Assembly (NCBI GenBank): GCA_016795205.1
Contig: JAEUHZ010000008.1
Span: 28,370 to 92,369, forward strand
DNA from: Planctomycetota bacterium
Lineage (GTDB): Bacteria; Planctomycetota; UBA1135; GCA-002686595
Direction: 5' to 3'
Length of the DNA stretch: 64,000 bases
Shown here: piece by piece, positions 32,748 through 41,341 of the stretch
Layout: every line of letters begins with the position of its first letter
Numbering within the stretch: the first letter of the stretch is position 1
Translations under genes and position numbers: made by a program
The notes under the pieces: generated by a model
Databases searched by the model: none
What the model was told of the DNA's origin: nothing
Seen by the model: the letters and a program-made list of their open reading frames with translations, nothing else

Positions 32748-33494
32748 GTGCTGCGCGTGCTGATCGTCGACGACGAGCCGATCGCCCGCGCCGGGTTGCG
32801 CACGACGCTGAGTGCGCAGCCCGGCGTCGAGGTCGCGGGCGAGGCGGCCGACGGCCTCTCCGCGGTCGAGGCCGTCGAGCGACTGCGGCCCGACCTCGTG
32901 TTCCTCGACGTGCAGATGCCCGGCCTCGACGGCTTCGGCGTGCTGCACGCGCTCGCGCCGGAGGACCGGCCGGCGGTGGTGTTCGTGACCGCCTACGAGC
33001 AGTACGCGCTGCGCGCCTTCGACGCGCACGCCATCGACTACCTGCTGAAGCCGTTCGACGAGGAGCGGCTGCTGGCCGCGCTGGCGCGGGCCGCGACCTG
33101 GCTCGCGTGCAGGACGGGCGGAGCTCAGGTCGCGGCGCTGCTTTCCGACGTGTCCGCCACCCGCGGGCGCGATCGCTTCGTCGTCAAGCACGGCGGCGCG
33201 CTGCGCCTCGTGCGCGCCGAGGAGATCGAGTGGGTCGAGGCGCGCGGCAACTACGTCCACCTGCACACGCGCGAGGGCGCGTTCCTGCTGCGCGAGACGC
33301 TCAGCGCGCTGGAGCAGGCGCTCCCTGCGGAGCGCTTCCAGCGCGTGCACCGCTCCGCGATCGTGGCGCTGCCCGCCGTCGCCGCCGTGAAGCGGCTCCC
33401 CTCGGGAGACCACGAGATCACGCTGCGCAGCGGGGCGCGTGCGCCGCTGAGCCGCTCGTTCCGCTCCGCGTTCGTCGCGCGCTGGGGTGGGTGA
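32748..33494 (+). CDS. LytTR-family response regulator
   Basis: 248 residues from GTG 32748, one base after the kinase stop. The receiver domain (1-118) has D8, D9, phospho-acceptor D54 (LVFLDVQMPGLDG), T and K (FVTAYEQYALRAF; YLLKPFDEERLL). The LytTR DNA-binding domain (~145-245) is complete: DRFVVKHGGALRLVRAEEIEWVEARGNYVHLHT, LSALEQALPAERFQRVHRSAIVAL, EITLRSGARAPLSRSFR. It would bind direct repeats upstream of target genes; none was identified, although the neighbouring surface-protein genes are plausible targets (inference). Confidence 0.94.
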   Translation: MLRVLIVDDEPIARAGLRTTLSAQPGVEVAGEAADGLSAVEAVERLRPDLVFLDVQMPGLDGFGVLHALAPEDRPAVVFVTAYEQYALRAFDAHAIDYLLKPFDEERLLAALARAATWLACRTGGAQVAALLSDVSATRGRDRFVVKHGGALRLVRAEEIEWVEARGNYVHLHTREGAFLLRETLSALEQALPAERFQRVHRSAIVALPAVAAVKRLPSGDHEITLRSGARAPLSRSFRSAFVARWGG

Positions 33495-33501
33495 GCGCGC
33501 C

Positions 33502-33723
33502 TCAGTCCGTGTGGCCGGCCCCGTGCACGCGGATGAAGCGCAGCGGGACGATCAGGCCGACCGGCGCCACGCCGGCGGTCAGCGCCACGAACAGCCACGA
33601 CGTCGCGGTGTCGCGCGGGCCCGTCTCGGGGCGGTAGCGCGCGAGCAGGGTGCAGGAGAACGGACCTCTGCACATCCAAGTGCAGCGCAGCGGGGCGGCG
33701 CCAGGCCCAGGGTCCAGTGCCAA
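33502..33723 (-). CDS. Possible small membrane protein or remnant
   Basis: A 73-codon frame whose second half (SWLFVALTAGVAPVGLIVPL, then RFIRVHG) reads like a genuine membrane helix with flanking charged residues, and has high third-position GC. The first half looks unlike protein (Cys/Pro-rich). It converges with the LytTR gene. It may be a short real gene with a later start, or the remnant of a larger one. No family recognised. Confidence 0.3.
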   Translation of the reverse strand: MALDPGPGAAPLRCTWMCRGPFSCTLLARYRPETGPRDTATSWLFVALTAGVAPVGLIVPLRFIRVHGAGHTD

Positions 33724-33980
33724 GCGCCAACGACCTCCGTCCCGTGAGTCCCGAGGCCGCGCCCAGCAGCGGGACGGAGGTCCAGCGGGACCGGATCCGC
33801 ACCTTCGCCGCCTCGCGAGCGCCCGCAGGCTGACCGGGCGGCCACACTCGGTCGGAGGTCATCCGCTGGGAGGCCCTGTTCCCCGTGGTGGCCCGGCGCC
33901 GATCCACCGCGAGCGGAGTGGCGCGAAAATGTGCAACGGATCGGGGCTCGGGAGACAATCCAGGGTCGAGGAGACCCCAC

Positions 33981-35204
33981 ATGCTCCACATCCTCGCGCT
34001 GACCGGCCTGACCACCTTCCCCCTGCCCATCCTGGGCCGCACCTGGACCGTCGATGACACGCCCGGGCCAGGCGTCGACTTCGCGACGCTGCAGGCGGCC
34101 TTCGACGCGGCGGCGCCCAACGACGTGATCCTCGTCCAGCCCGGCGCCTACGCCGGCGGCGTGCTCGCCAAGGGCCTGCGCGTCGTGGGGCAGGGCGACC
34201 CGGTCGTGAGCGGCCTCCTGCGCATCGAAGGCCTGCCTCCCCGGGCACTCGCCGTCGTGAGCGGTCTGCGCGGGGCGACGCTCACGTCCTCGCTCATGGT
34301 CCGCGTCGCGGACTCTCCGGGCACGGTCGTCCTGGAGGACGTGACGCTCGGCGGCCTCGCGGTCCTGGATGCGGCCGACGTCCGCCTGCGCGGCATCGAA
34401 CCGGCGCTCGCGCGCGCCCGGCTGGAGATCACGCGTGCGCGCGTCGAAGCGGTGGAGTGCACCTTCCGCGGCGAGGACGGACCCAATCAGTGGTGCGGGA
34501 CGCCCGCGGACCCGACGGGACTTCCCGGCGCGCGCTTGTTCCAGGGCGGCATCCTGCACGCCGCGCGCTCGAGCTTCTTCGGCGGCATGGGCGGCAACTC
34601 GGGCTGCCCGGATCTGGGCCTCGTCGAACCCGGGGGCGACGGCGGGGGCGGGATCAGCGTGTGGGGCACGACCGGCGCGCCGTGCGAGCTGCTGGTCTCC
34701 GGCGTGGCGACGGACCTGCTCACGGGAGGTCTCGGCGGCTGGTCGTCCCTCTACGGCCAGGCTTCGGCGGGCCACGGGATCGACCTCTACTCCTGCAGCG
34801 CACGGATCTCCGGCGTGACCGTCGCCTCCACGTACGTCTACCCGTCCCCGCCGAGCACGATCGCGACCCCGGCGCTCCCGGATCCGACGATGCGGCTCCT
34901 CGAGGTCCCGACCGCCGGCACGAACCTCACCTTCCGCGTCGTCGCACCACCCGGCGCGAACGCGCGAATGTCCCTGGGTGCCCTCCCGGTCGTCGTGCCG
35001 ATCGGGGGCGTCGAGGAAGACGTGCTCGTCGCGCGCGCGCAGTCGTTCGAGCTGGGCACGGTCCCGCCGAGTGGCGTCCAGGGCTTCAACTTCGCGCTCC
35101 CCGCGGCCTGGCCGGCGGGCACGACCTTCTTCGCGCAGGCGACGCTGACCTACCCCGGCGGCGAGTTGCGGCGCACCCACTCGATCCCGGTCGTCGTGCG
35201 CTGA
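33981..35204 (+). CDS. Secreted pectate-lyase-like beta-helix protein
   Basis: 407 residues from ATG 33981, seven bases after GAGGAG. A short signal-like N-terminus (MLHILALTGLTTFPLPILG) precedes TWTVDDTPGPGVDFATLQAAFDAAAPNDVILVQPGAY, the usual opening of right-handed parallel beta-helix proteins of the pectate lyase 3 / NosD type. Repeated V/L-x-G rungs follow to ~300 (GLRVVGQGDPVV, GLRGATLTSSLMV, VVLEDVTLGGLAVL, DVRLRGIEP). The last ~85 residues form a beta-sandwich (LTFRVVAPPGANARMSLG). It lacks the Cys-rich C-terminal domain of its neighbours. No catalytic residues could be assigned; extracellular binding or a polysaccharide-related role is inference. Confidence 0.72.
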   Translation: MLHILALTGLTTFPLPILGRTWTVDDTPGPGVDFATLQAAFDAAAPNDVILVQPGAYAGGVLAKGLRVVGQGDPVVSGLLRIEGLPPRALAVVSGLRGATLTSSLMVRVADSPGTVVLEDVTLGGLAVLDAADVRLRGIEPALARARLEITRARVEAVECTFRGEDGPNQWCGTPADPTGLPGARLFQGGILHAARSSFFGGMGGNSGCPDLGLVEPGGDGGGGISVWGTTGAPCELLVSGVATDLLTGGLGGWSSLYGQASAGHGIDLYSCSARISGVTVASTYVYPSPPSTIATPALPDPTMRLLEVPTAGTNLTFRVVAPPGANARMSLGALPVVVPIGGVEEDVLVARAQSFELGTVPPSGVQGFNFALPAAWPAGTTFFAQATLTYPGGELRRTHSIPVVVR

Positions 35205-35846
35205 GCGAGCTCGTGTAGGCCTTGCGCCGAGGAGTTCCCGGGTGCGCGCGGGACCTGCGCTCGCACGCCTCCCGGACGGACGCCGGACGCGAGACGTGGG
35301 CCAGGAGGGACTCGGTCTGCGGGGCCTACGGCGACGTCGTGCCCTTCGACTGCTTCCGCACGGAGCAGCGCGCGGGCGAGCTGCTACCCGCTGCGAAGGA
35401 CGCCTCGCGCACTGCAACGGGCTTCCCCGCAACCACGTCACGACGGACGAGGGCGGTGCGATCCCCGGGTGCTGCCTGCACGTGCAGGCGGTCGACCGGA
35501 CGGCGCGACCGGGGCCGTGTTCCCGGGGCCCACGCTGGGCTGCGCGCGCTGCCGCGACGTGCGACGCATTCCGGGCCAAGTCCACTCCACCCCGCGATCC
35601 ACGTCGCCATCGAGCGGCCGGGACCCCGATTCCGGCGCCGAGCCCGACCGCTCGCGGCCCCATCCGCGAGGACTCCCTTTCGCCAGCGATCGTCCGGAGT
35701 CGACCGACCGGAGGGCACGGACCGCGAAGGCGGCGCACGGACCTCGGTCCCTCCAGCATTCCCGCGCTTCCCGACCCGCACCCCGCGAGCGACGCGAGCC
35801 GCGGCACTCGCCACGGCTCGCGTTCCGACACGCGCTGGAACGCGCC
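35205..35846. other. Long intergenic region downstream of EF-G
   Basis: About 640 bases between convergent genes. The open frames here are Arg/Pro/Ala-rich and show no motif. No RNA gene, CRISPR, or insertion sequence was recognised. It could hold a decayed gene. Confidence 0.35.
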
Positions 35847-37955
35847 TCAGCCGCCCTTCAAGATCTGCTCGGCGATGTTGTTCGGAACGTCGCGGTACTC
35901 GAACAGCTCCATCGCGTAGCTGCCGCGACCCTGGGTCGCGCCGCGCAGCGCCGAGCTGTAGGCGAACATCTCCGCGATCGGCACCAGCGCGCGCACGACG
36001 CGCAGGTTGCCGATGGCGTCGATCTCGTTGACCTCGCCGCGCCGGCTGTTCAGGTCGCCCACCACGCCGCCGATGAACTCCTCGGGGGCGCGCACCTCGA
36101 CCTTCATGATCGGCTCGAGGAGCACGATGTTGTTCTCGGACGCCTGGCGGAAGGCCAGGACGCCCGCGAGGTGGAAGGCCAGCTCGCTGGAGTCGACCTC
36201 GTGGTACTTGCCGTCGAACAGCGTGGCGCGCACGTTGACGAACGGGAAGCCGGTCTGGCCGCCCGACTTGAAGCCTTCGCGCAGGCCGTCCTCGACCTTG
36301 GGGATGTACTCGCGCGGGATCGAGCCACCCTTGATGGCGTCCACGAACTCCAGGTCGCCGCCGGGGGTCGCGACGGGCTCGAACTTGACCCAGGCCACGG
36401 CGTACTGGCCGCGGCCGCCCGACTGGCGGATGAAGCGCGCCTCGGTCTCGAGCGCCTTCTTGAGGCGCTGCTTGTAGGCCACCTTGGGCTTGCCGGTGGT
36501 CACCTCGCACTTGAAGTCGTTCTGGATGCGGTTCGTGATGATCTCGAGGTGCAGCTCGCCCATCCCGGAGATCACGAGCTCGCCGGTGGCCTCGTTGGTC
36601 TGGGCCCGGAACGTGGGGTCCTCGCGCATGAGCTTGCCGATGACCTCGCCCAGCTTGTCGCGGTCGGCCGACTTCTTCGGCTCGAGCGACATCGAGATGA
36701 CCGCGTCGGGGAACTGGATCTTGTTCAGCGCGATCGGCTTGTCCTCGTCGCACAGCGTGTCGCCGGTGACCGTGTTCTTGAGGCCGATGATCGCCGCGAT
36801 GTCGCCGGCCCGCACCTCCTCGATCGCCTCGCGCTTGTTGGCGCTCATGCGCGCGATGCGGCCGATGCGCTCGGTCTTGCCGGTGCGCGTGTTCAAGAGC
36901 GCCTGGCCCTTCTGCAGCACGCCCGAGTAGACGCGCACGAAGGTCAGGTCGCCGGTGCTCTCGGCGATCGTCTTGAAGGCCATCAGGCACACCGGGTCCG
37001 TGTCGGCGCGCTTGCGGGTGGTCTTCTCGTCCGTGCGCGGGACCAGCCCCTCGACGTCGGGCAGGTCCGTCGGCGCGGGCAGGAAGTCGACCACCGCGTC
37101 CATCATGAAGCGCACGCCCTTGTGCTTCAGCGCCGAACCGCACAAGACCGGTGCGATCTCCATGCGCACGGTCCCGCGGCGCAGGGCCTTGAGGACCATC
37201 TCCTCGGTCGGGTCCTTGTCCTCGACGAACAGGTCCAGCAGCGCTTCGTCGAACTCCGCGGCGTGCTCCAGCATCGAGTGCCGGTGGAGCTTGGCGTCCT
37301 CGAGCAGCTCGGCCGGGATGTCGTCCTCGATGTAGGCCTGGTCCTCGGCCTCCTCCTGGAACGTGTACATCTTCATCCGCACCAGGTCGATCACGCCGCG
37401 GAAGTCCTTCTCGCTGCCGACGGGGATCTGGATCGGAACCGGGCGTCCCTCCAGGCGGGTCTTGATCTGGTCGACGCAGGCCCAGAAGTCGGCGCCCACG
37501 CGGTCCATCTTGTTCACGAAGCACAGGCGCGGCACGCCGTAGCGATTGGCCTGGCGCCAGACGGTCTCGGACTGCGCCTCGACGCCGGCCACGGCGTCGA
37601 ACACCGCCACCGCGCCGTCCAGCACGCGCAGCGAGCGCTCGACCTCGGCCGTGAAGTCGACGTGCCCGGGGGTGTCGATGATGTTGATCGAGTGACCGTT
37701 CCACTCGCAGAACGTGGCCGCCGACTGGATCGTGATCCCGCGCTTCCTCTCCTCCTCGAGGAAGTCCATCGTGGCCTCGCCGTCGTGGACCTCGCCGGTG
37801 GTGTGGATGCGCTTCGTCAGGAACAGGATGCGCTCCGTGACCGTCGTCTTCCCGGCGTCGATGTGGGCCATGATGCCCATGTTCCGGTGCTGCTCGAAGT
37901 TGCCCTTCTTGGCCTTGAAGGTGCGCGGGGATTCGGTCTTGAGGACGGTGGGCAT
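35847..37955 (-). CDS. fusA: Translation elongation factor G
   Basis: 702 residues. G domain: AHIDAGKTT (A30-T38), [10 protein letters not shown] (switch I), DTPGH, NKMD and the GSAL motif. Domain II follows ([22 protein letters not shown]), then domains III to V ([84 protein letters not shown]). GTP-driven ribosome translocation. ATG 37955 gives the normal N-terminus, with a slightly long basic lead ([20 protein letters not shown]). It is not in a str operon: no rpsL, rpsG or tufA nearby, so it may be one of several EF-G copies. All GTPase motifs are intact. Confidence 0.95.
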   Translation of the reverse strand: MPTVLKTESPRTFKAKKGNFEQHRNMGIMAHIDAGKTTVTERILFLTKRIHTTGEVHDGEATMDFLEEERKRGITIQSAATFCEWNGHSINIIDTPGHVDFTAEVERSLRVLDGAVAVFDAVAGVEAQSETVWRQANRYGVPRLCFVNKMDRVGADFWACVDQIKTRLEGRPVPIQIPVGSEKDFRGVIDLVRMKMYTFQEEAEDQAYIEDDIPAELLEDAKLHRHSMLEHAAEFDEALLDLFVEDKDPTEEMVLKALRRGTVRMEIAPVLCGSALKHKGVRFMMDAVVDFLPAPTDLPDVEGLVPRTDEKTTRKRADTDPVCLMAFKTIAESTGDLTFVRVYSGVLQKGQALLNTRTGKTERIGRIARMSANKREAIEEVRAGDIAAIIGLKNTVTGDTLCDEDKPIALNKIQFPDAVISMSLEPKKSADRDKLGEVIGKLMREDPTFRAQTNEATGELVISGMGELHLEIITNRIQNDFKCEVTTGKPKVAYKQRLKKALETEARFIRQSGGRGQYAVAWVKFEPVATPGGDLEFVDAIKGGSIPREYIPKVEDGLREGFKSGGQTGFPFVNVRATLFDGKYHEVDSSELAFHLAGVLAFRQASENNIVLLEPIMKVEVRAPEEFIGGVVGDLNSRRGEVNEIDAIGNLRVVRALVPIAEMFAYSSALRGATQGRGSYAMELFEYRDVPNNIAEQILKGG

Positions 37956-38067
37956 GGCGTGAGTTCCGGAGCGTCGGCGCTCGAAACGCCGGTACGAGGC
38001 CGGGCGCGGTCGGGCGCCGGCTCCCTGGGTTTTCGAGGCAAAGAGGGTAACGAGCCCCCGCCAGCGG

Positions 38068-39270
38068 TCAAGCCGAGCGGCCCTCCGGCCCGCCCGCGGG
38101 CCGGTTGCGTCCCAGGCGCTCGTGGGCCTCGACGAACTCGTGGGCGGTGAACGCCGCCATGAGCGACAGGTCACCCGCCAGGACCACCGCGGCCAGGATC
38201 TCGGCGAAGGTGTTGGCGCCGCCCGTGCCGCGCACGCCGAGCAGGTCCAGACACTCCGCGGCGGTGCCCTGTCCGCTGCCGCCGCCGACGGTGCCGACCA
38301 GGATCGAGGGCAGGTGCGCGCTGGCGTACAGGTCGCCAGCCGGCGTCAGGTCGAAGTCCAGGAAGCCCGTGGCGCTCTCCGTGACGTAGGCCACGTCCTG
38401 CCCGCAAGCCAGGAACACGGCCGAGAGCCCGTTGGCCGCCTGGACGAGCCAGTTCTGCGTGCCGAGTTGGGCGAAGCCCAAGGCGTAGCTGCGCAGCGCC
38501 GCGACCATCTTCTCCGGCGTCGTGCGCGCCAGCTCCTCCAGCGCCGCACGCGGGATCGTCGCGTCGGCCACGGCGCGTCTCCCGCGCCCCTCGACCAGCG
38601 TGCGGGAGCTGGCGCGCTTCTCGACGTCCTGGCCGTGCACGTAGCGTTCCAGCGCGCCGGTGCGCCGCGCCAGCTCGTCCGACACGATGTCGGCCGCGCG
38701 CGCCGCCATGTTGATGCCGATCGCGTCCGCGGTGCGGAAGACGAGGTTCAGGACCAGGCGCCGCCCGATCGCCTCCGGCCGCAGCGCCACGAGCGCGCCA
38801 TGGCTCGTCGTGCGCTTGACGATCACGGCCAGCTCGTCGGCGTAGGCCAGCGCCTTCTCGCCAGCGCCGTGCGCCTGCTCGGCGTTCGCGTAGACCAGGA
38901 TCGGGTTCTGCGTCAGCCCCTCGCCCAGGACGCGCGCGCGGACCCAGCCCCCGGCGGCGAGCAGGCGCATGCCGCGCGCGTGACTCGCCACCAGGGCGCC
39001 CTCCGTCGTCGCCATGGGCACGTAGACCTCGCGCCGCCCCACGGTCAGGTCGACCCGCAGCGGACCGGCGATCCCCAGCGGGACCTGTGCGTAGCCGACC
39101 AGGTTCTCGATCTTCCCGCGTGCGCTCTCCAGCGGCACGGGCTCTCCCGAGACGTGCCGCGGGCGCGCGCCCGCGGCCTTCTCCCACACGTCGAGCCGCG
39201 CTTCCGCCGCGGGCCGCGTCCAGTCGTCGTCCCCGCGCGAGCGCGGGATCGGGGGCAGCTTCTCGGTCAT
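38068..39270 (-). CDS. Hydroxymethylglutaryl-CoA reductase
   Basis: 400 residues. Hallmarks: [17 protein letters not shown] (55-71), [16 protein letters not shown] with catalytic E90, TRTADAIG-type dimer loop [17 protein letters not shown] (DAMGMN region), [23 protein letters not shown] (cofactor loop) and a C-terminal catalytic His in [10 protein letters not shown] (H383). The enzyme interconverts HMG-CoA and mevalonate with NAD(P)H. This motif set is nearer to the class I/archaeal enzymes than to the class II form of Pseudomonas mevalonii; biosynthetic or degradative use cannot be settled. It stands upstream of fusA in the same direction (112 bases) and divergent from the esterase gene. No other mevalonate-pathway gene is in the window. 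Confidence 0.87.
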   Translation of the reverse strand: MTEKLPPIPRSRGDDDWTRPAAEARLDVWEKAAGARPRHVSGEPVPLESARGKIENLVGYAQVPLGIAGPLRVDLTVGRREVYVPMATTEGALVASHARGMRLLAAGGWVRARVLGEGLTQNPILVYANAEQAHGAGEKALAYADELAVIVKRTTSHGALVALRPEAIGRRLVLNLVFRTADAIGINMAARAADIVSDELARRTGALERYVHGQDVEKRASSRTLVEGRGRRAVADATIPRAALEELARTTPEKMVAALRSYALGFAQLGTQNWLVQAANGLSAVFLACGQDVAYVTESATGFLDFDLTPAGDLYASAHLPSILVGTVGGGSGQGTAAECLDLLGVRGTGGANTFAEILAAVVLAGDLSLMAAFTAHEFVEAHERLGRNRPAGGPEGRSA

Positions 39271-39335
39271 GCGCAGCGGGCGCGGATGCTAGCTTGCCCC
39301 ACGTCCCGACCCCACCCACCCACCGGAATCTCGCC

Positions 39336-40388
39336 ATGCTCTCAGCCCTGCTGCTCGCCCTGCTGCCCCTCTCGGATCCGCCGATCAGCGTCGTGTCTCC
39401 CAAGGAGAACCAGGTCGTGCAGCGCGCCGACGAAGGGCCCACGCCCGTGCGCGTCGAGGTCTCCGCGCCCTCCGGCATCGGCCGGCTGACCGCCAGCGTG
39501 CGCCCGGTGCGCGGCGGCGCCGAGGTCGCCGCGGGCGAGCTCTCCAAGGCCATCGCCAGCGCCGCGGGCTCCAGCGCGCGCTTCGAGACCACGCTCCAGG
39601 TGCCGGCCGGCGGCTGGTACCGGCTCGCGATCCAGGTCGACGGCATCGCCGGACCGGTCGAGGTCGCGCGGGTCGAGCGCTTCGGCGTGGGCGAAGTCTT
39701 CCTGGTCGCCGGACAGTCGAACTCCGCGAACTCCGGTGAGGTGCGCCTGGAGTCGCGCGACGAGCGGGTGGCGGCCTTCGACGGGAAGAGCTGGTCGCTC
39801 GCGGCCGACCCGCTGCCCGGCGTCCAGGATCGCTCCGACGGCGGCAGCCCGTGGCCGGTCTGCGGCGCGGAGCTGGTGCGCGCCTGGAACGTGCCGGTGG
39901 CCTTCGCCAGCGTCGGCTACGGCGGCTCGTCGATCGCCGAGTGGCAGAAGGACGCCGCGGCCAAGGACCGCTCGCAGAAGAACCTGTACGCCGGCCTCTT
40001 GGAGCGCGCGCAAGCCATCGGCCGCTTCCGCGCGATCCTGTGGCACCAGGGCGAGTCCGACGCGAACGGCGGCACGAGCACGCCCGAGTACGTGGCGCGC
40101 TTCCAGGCCCTGCGCGCGGCGCTCCAGAAGGACCTCGGCGCGCCGGTCGCCTGGGTCGTCGCGCAGGCCAGCTTCGTGCCCGGCTGCCCGCAGCCGAAGA
40201 TGGACGCCGTGCGCGCCGCGCAGGCCCGCTTGTGGAGCGAGAAGCTCGCGCTGCAGGGCCCGGACACGGACGACCTCCAGGGGGCCCTGCGCCACAGCGT
40301 CGACCGCATCCACTTCAGCCAGGCCGGCCTCGAAGCGCACGGCAAGCGTTGGGCGGAGCGGCTGGTGGCCCTGTTCCAAAAGCCCTGA
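39336..40388 (+). CDS. Secreted SASA-domain carbohydrate esterase (sialate O-acetylesterase-like)
   Basis: 350 residues. Short signal peptide (MLSALLLALLPLSDPP). An Ig-like or beta-sandwich domain to ~115 (ISVVSPKENQVVQRADEG; LTASVRPVRGG). The SGNH-type hydrolase then shows VFLVAGQSNSANSG (nucleophile Ser in GQSN), SVGYGGSSIAEWQ, ILWHQGESDANGG (block III, WHQGESD) and DRIHFSQAGLEAHGKRW (catalytic Asp and His). Such enzymes remove acetyl groups from sugars such as sialic acid or xylan. Export is supported by the signal peptide. It starts 65 bases from the divergent HMG-CoA reductase gene and is followed after 26 bases by the amidohydrolase-like gene. Confidence 0.88.
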   Translation: MLSALLLALLPLSDPPISVVSPKENQVVQRADEGPTPVRVEVSAPSGIGRLTASVRPVRGGAEVAAGELSKAIASAAGSSARFETTLQVPAGGWYRLAIQVDGIAGPVEVARVERFGVGEVFLVAGQSNSANSGEVRLESRDERVAAFDGKSWSLAADPLPGVQDRSDGGSPWPVCGAELVRAWNVPVAFASVGYGGSSIAEWQKDAAAKDRSQKNLYAGLLERAQAIGRFRAILWHQGESDANGGTSTPEYVARFQALRAALQKDLGAPVAWVVAQASFVPGCPQPKMDAVRAAQARLWSEKLALQGPDTDDLQGALRHSVDRIHFSQAGLEAHGKRWAERLVALFQKP

Positions 40389-40414
40389 GGGCCGTGCGCC
40401 CCAGCTCGCCTGGC

Positions 40415-41335
40415 ATGACCGCGGAGCTCCTGGTCCCGATCCCCGGAGTCCTGGAGCTCTCCGTCGCGCGTGGGGCGCGGGCCGGCGCCGCGCCGGACCT
40501 GCTGCTCGAGGTGCCGCATGGCGCGACGCGCGCGCGGCACTTCGACGACCTGCGTGAGGCGCTCGCGGGCGACTACCCCTCGGACCTGCGCGAGTTCTTC
40601 TTCGTGAACACGGACGTGGGCGCGCCGGAACTGGCGTGGCGCGTGGCGGAGCTGGTCGCGGCCGCCTACCCGACGCGCTCGTGCGTCGTCGCACGCTGCC
40701 TCGTTCCGCGCACGTTCGTCGACTGCAACCGCGACATCGACGAGCGCGCCATCGCCACCCGCTCGCGGGCTGGCGAGCTGACCCCCGGACTGCAGGCCTG
40801 GGTGCGCGATCCGCGCGACCGGGAGCAGCTCCTCGCGCGCTACGCCGCCTACCGCCAGCGCCTGACGGCGCTCTACGCACAGGTGTGCGGCGGCGGCGGC
40901 CGCGCGCTCATGGTCCACAGCTACGCGCCACGCAGCGTCGACGTGGCGGTCGACGAGGACGTGGTGCAGAGCCTGCGCGCGGCCTATGCGCCCGAACGCG
41001 CCGAGGCTTGGCCGCTGCGGGCCTCGATCGACCTGATCGTCGACACGCCGGAGGGCGAGCGGCTGGCCGACCCGCTGCTCGCGTCGGGCGCGCGGCGCGA
41101 GCTCGAGGCGGCGGGCTTCGACGTGGCCGAGAACGGGGCCTACGCCTTGCACCCGGCCTCCTTGGCCCACGTCTTCTCCCGCGCGCATCCCGCGCGCACG
41201 CTGTGCCTCGAGGTGCGCCGCGATCACCTGGTGCGCGCCTTCACGCCGTTCGAGGAGATGCCGGCCGATCCCGCGCGCGTGGAGCGCGTCGCCGCGCCGC
41301 TGGCCCGCGCGTCGCTGGCGGCGCTCGGCGGCTGA
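40415..41335 (+). CDS. N-formylglutamate amidohydrolase-like protein
   Basis: 306 residues from ATG 40415. Motifs LLLEVPHGAT (near 30), FFFVNTDVGAPELAWRVAEL, RTFVDCNRDIDERA, ALMVHSYAPRSVDV and LCLEVRRDHLV match the metal-dependent N-formylglutamate amidohydrolase (HutG2-like) fold, related to zinc carboxypeptidases. The usual SVPHSG is here EVPHGA, so the true substrate may differ. In histidine breakdown such enzymes give glutamate and formate; no hut genes are nearby. It follows the esterase by 26 bases on the same strand and converges with the S9 peptidase gene (six bases apart). Confidence 0.65.
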   Translation: MTAELLVPIPGVLELSVARGARAGAAPDLLLEVPHGATRARHFDDLREALAGDYPSDLREFFFVNTDVGAPELAWRVAELVAAAYPTRSCVVARCLVPRTFVDCNRDIDERAIATRSRAGELTPGLQAWVRDPRDREQLLARYAAYRQRLTALYAQVCGGGGRALMVHSYAPRSVDVAVDEDVVQSLRAAYAPERAEAWPLRASIDLIVDTPEGERLADPLLASGARRELEAAGFDVAENGAYALHPASLAHVFSRAHPARTLCLEVRRDHLVRAFTPFEEMPADPARVERVAAPLARASLAALGG

Positions 41336-41341
41336 CGCGGC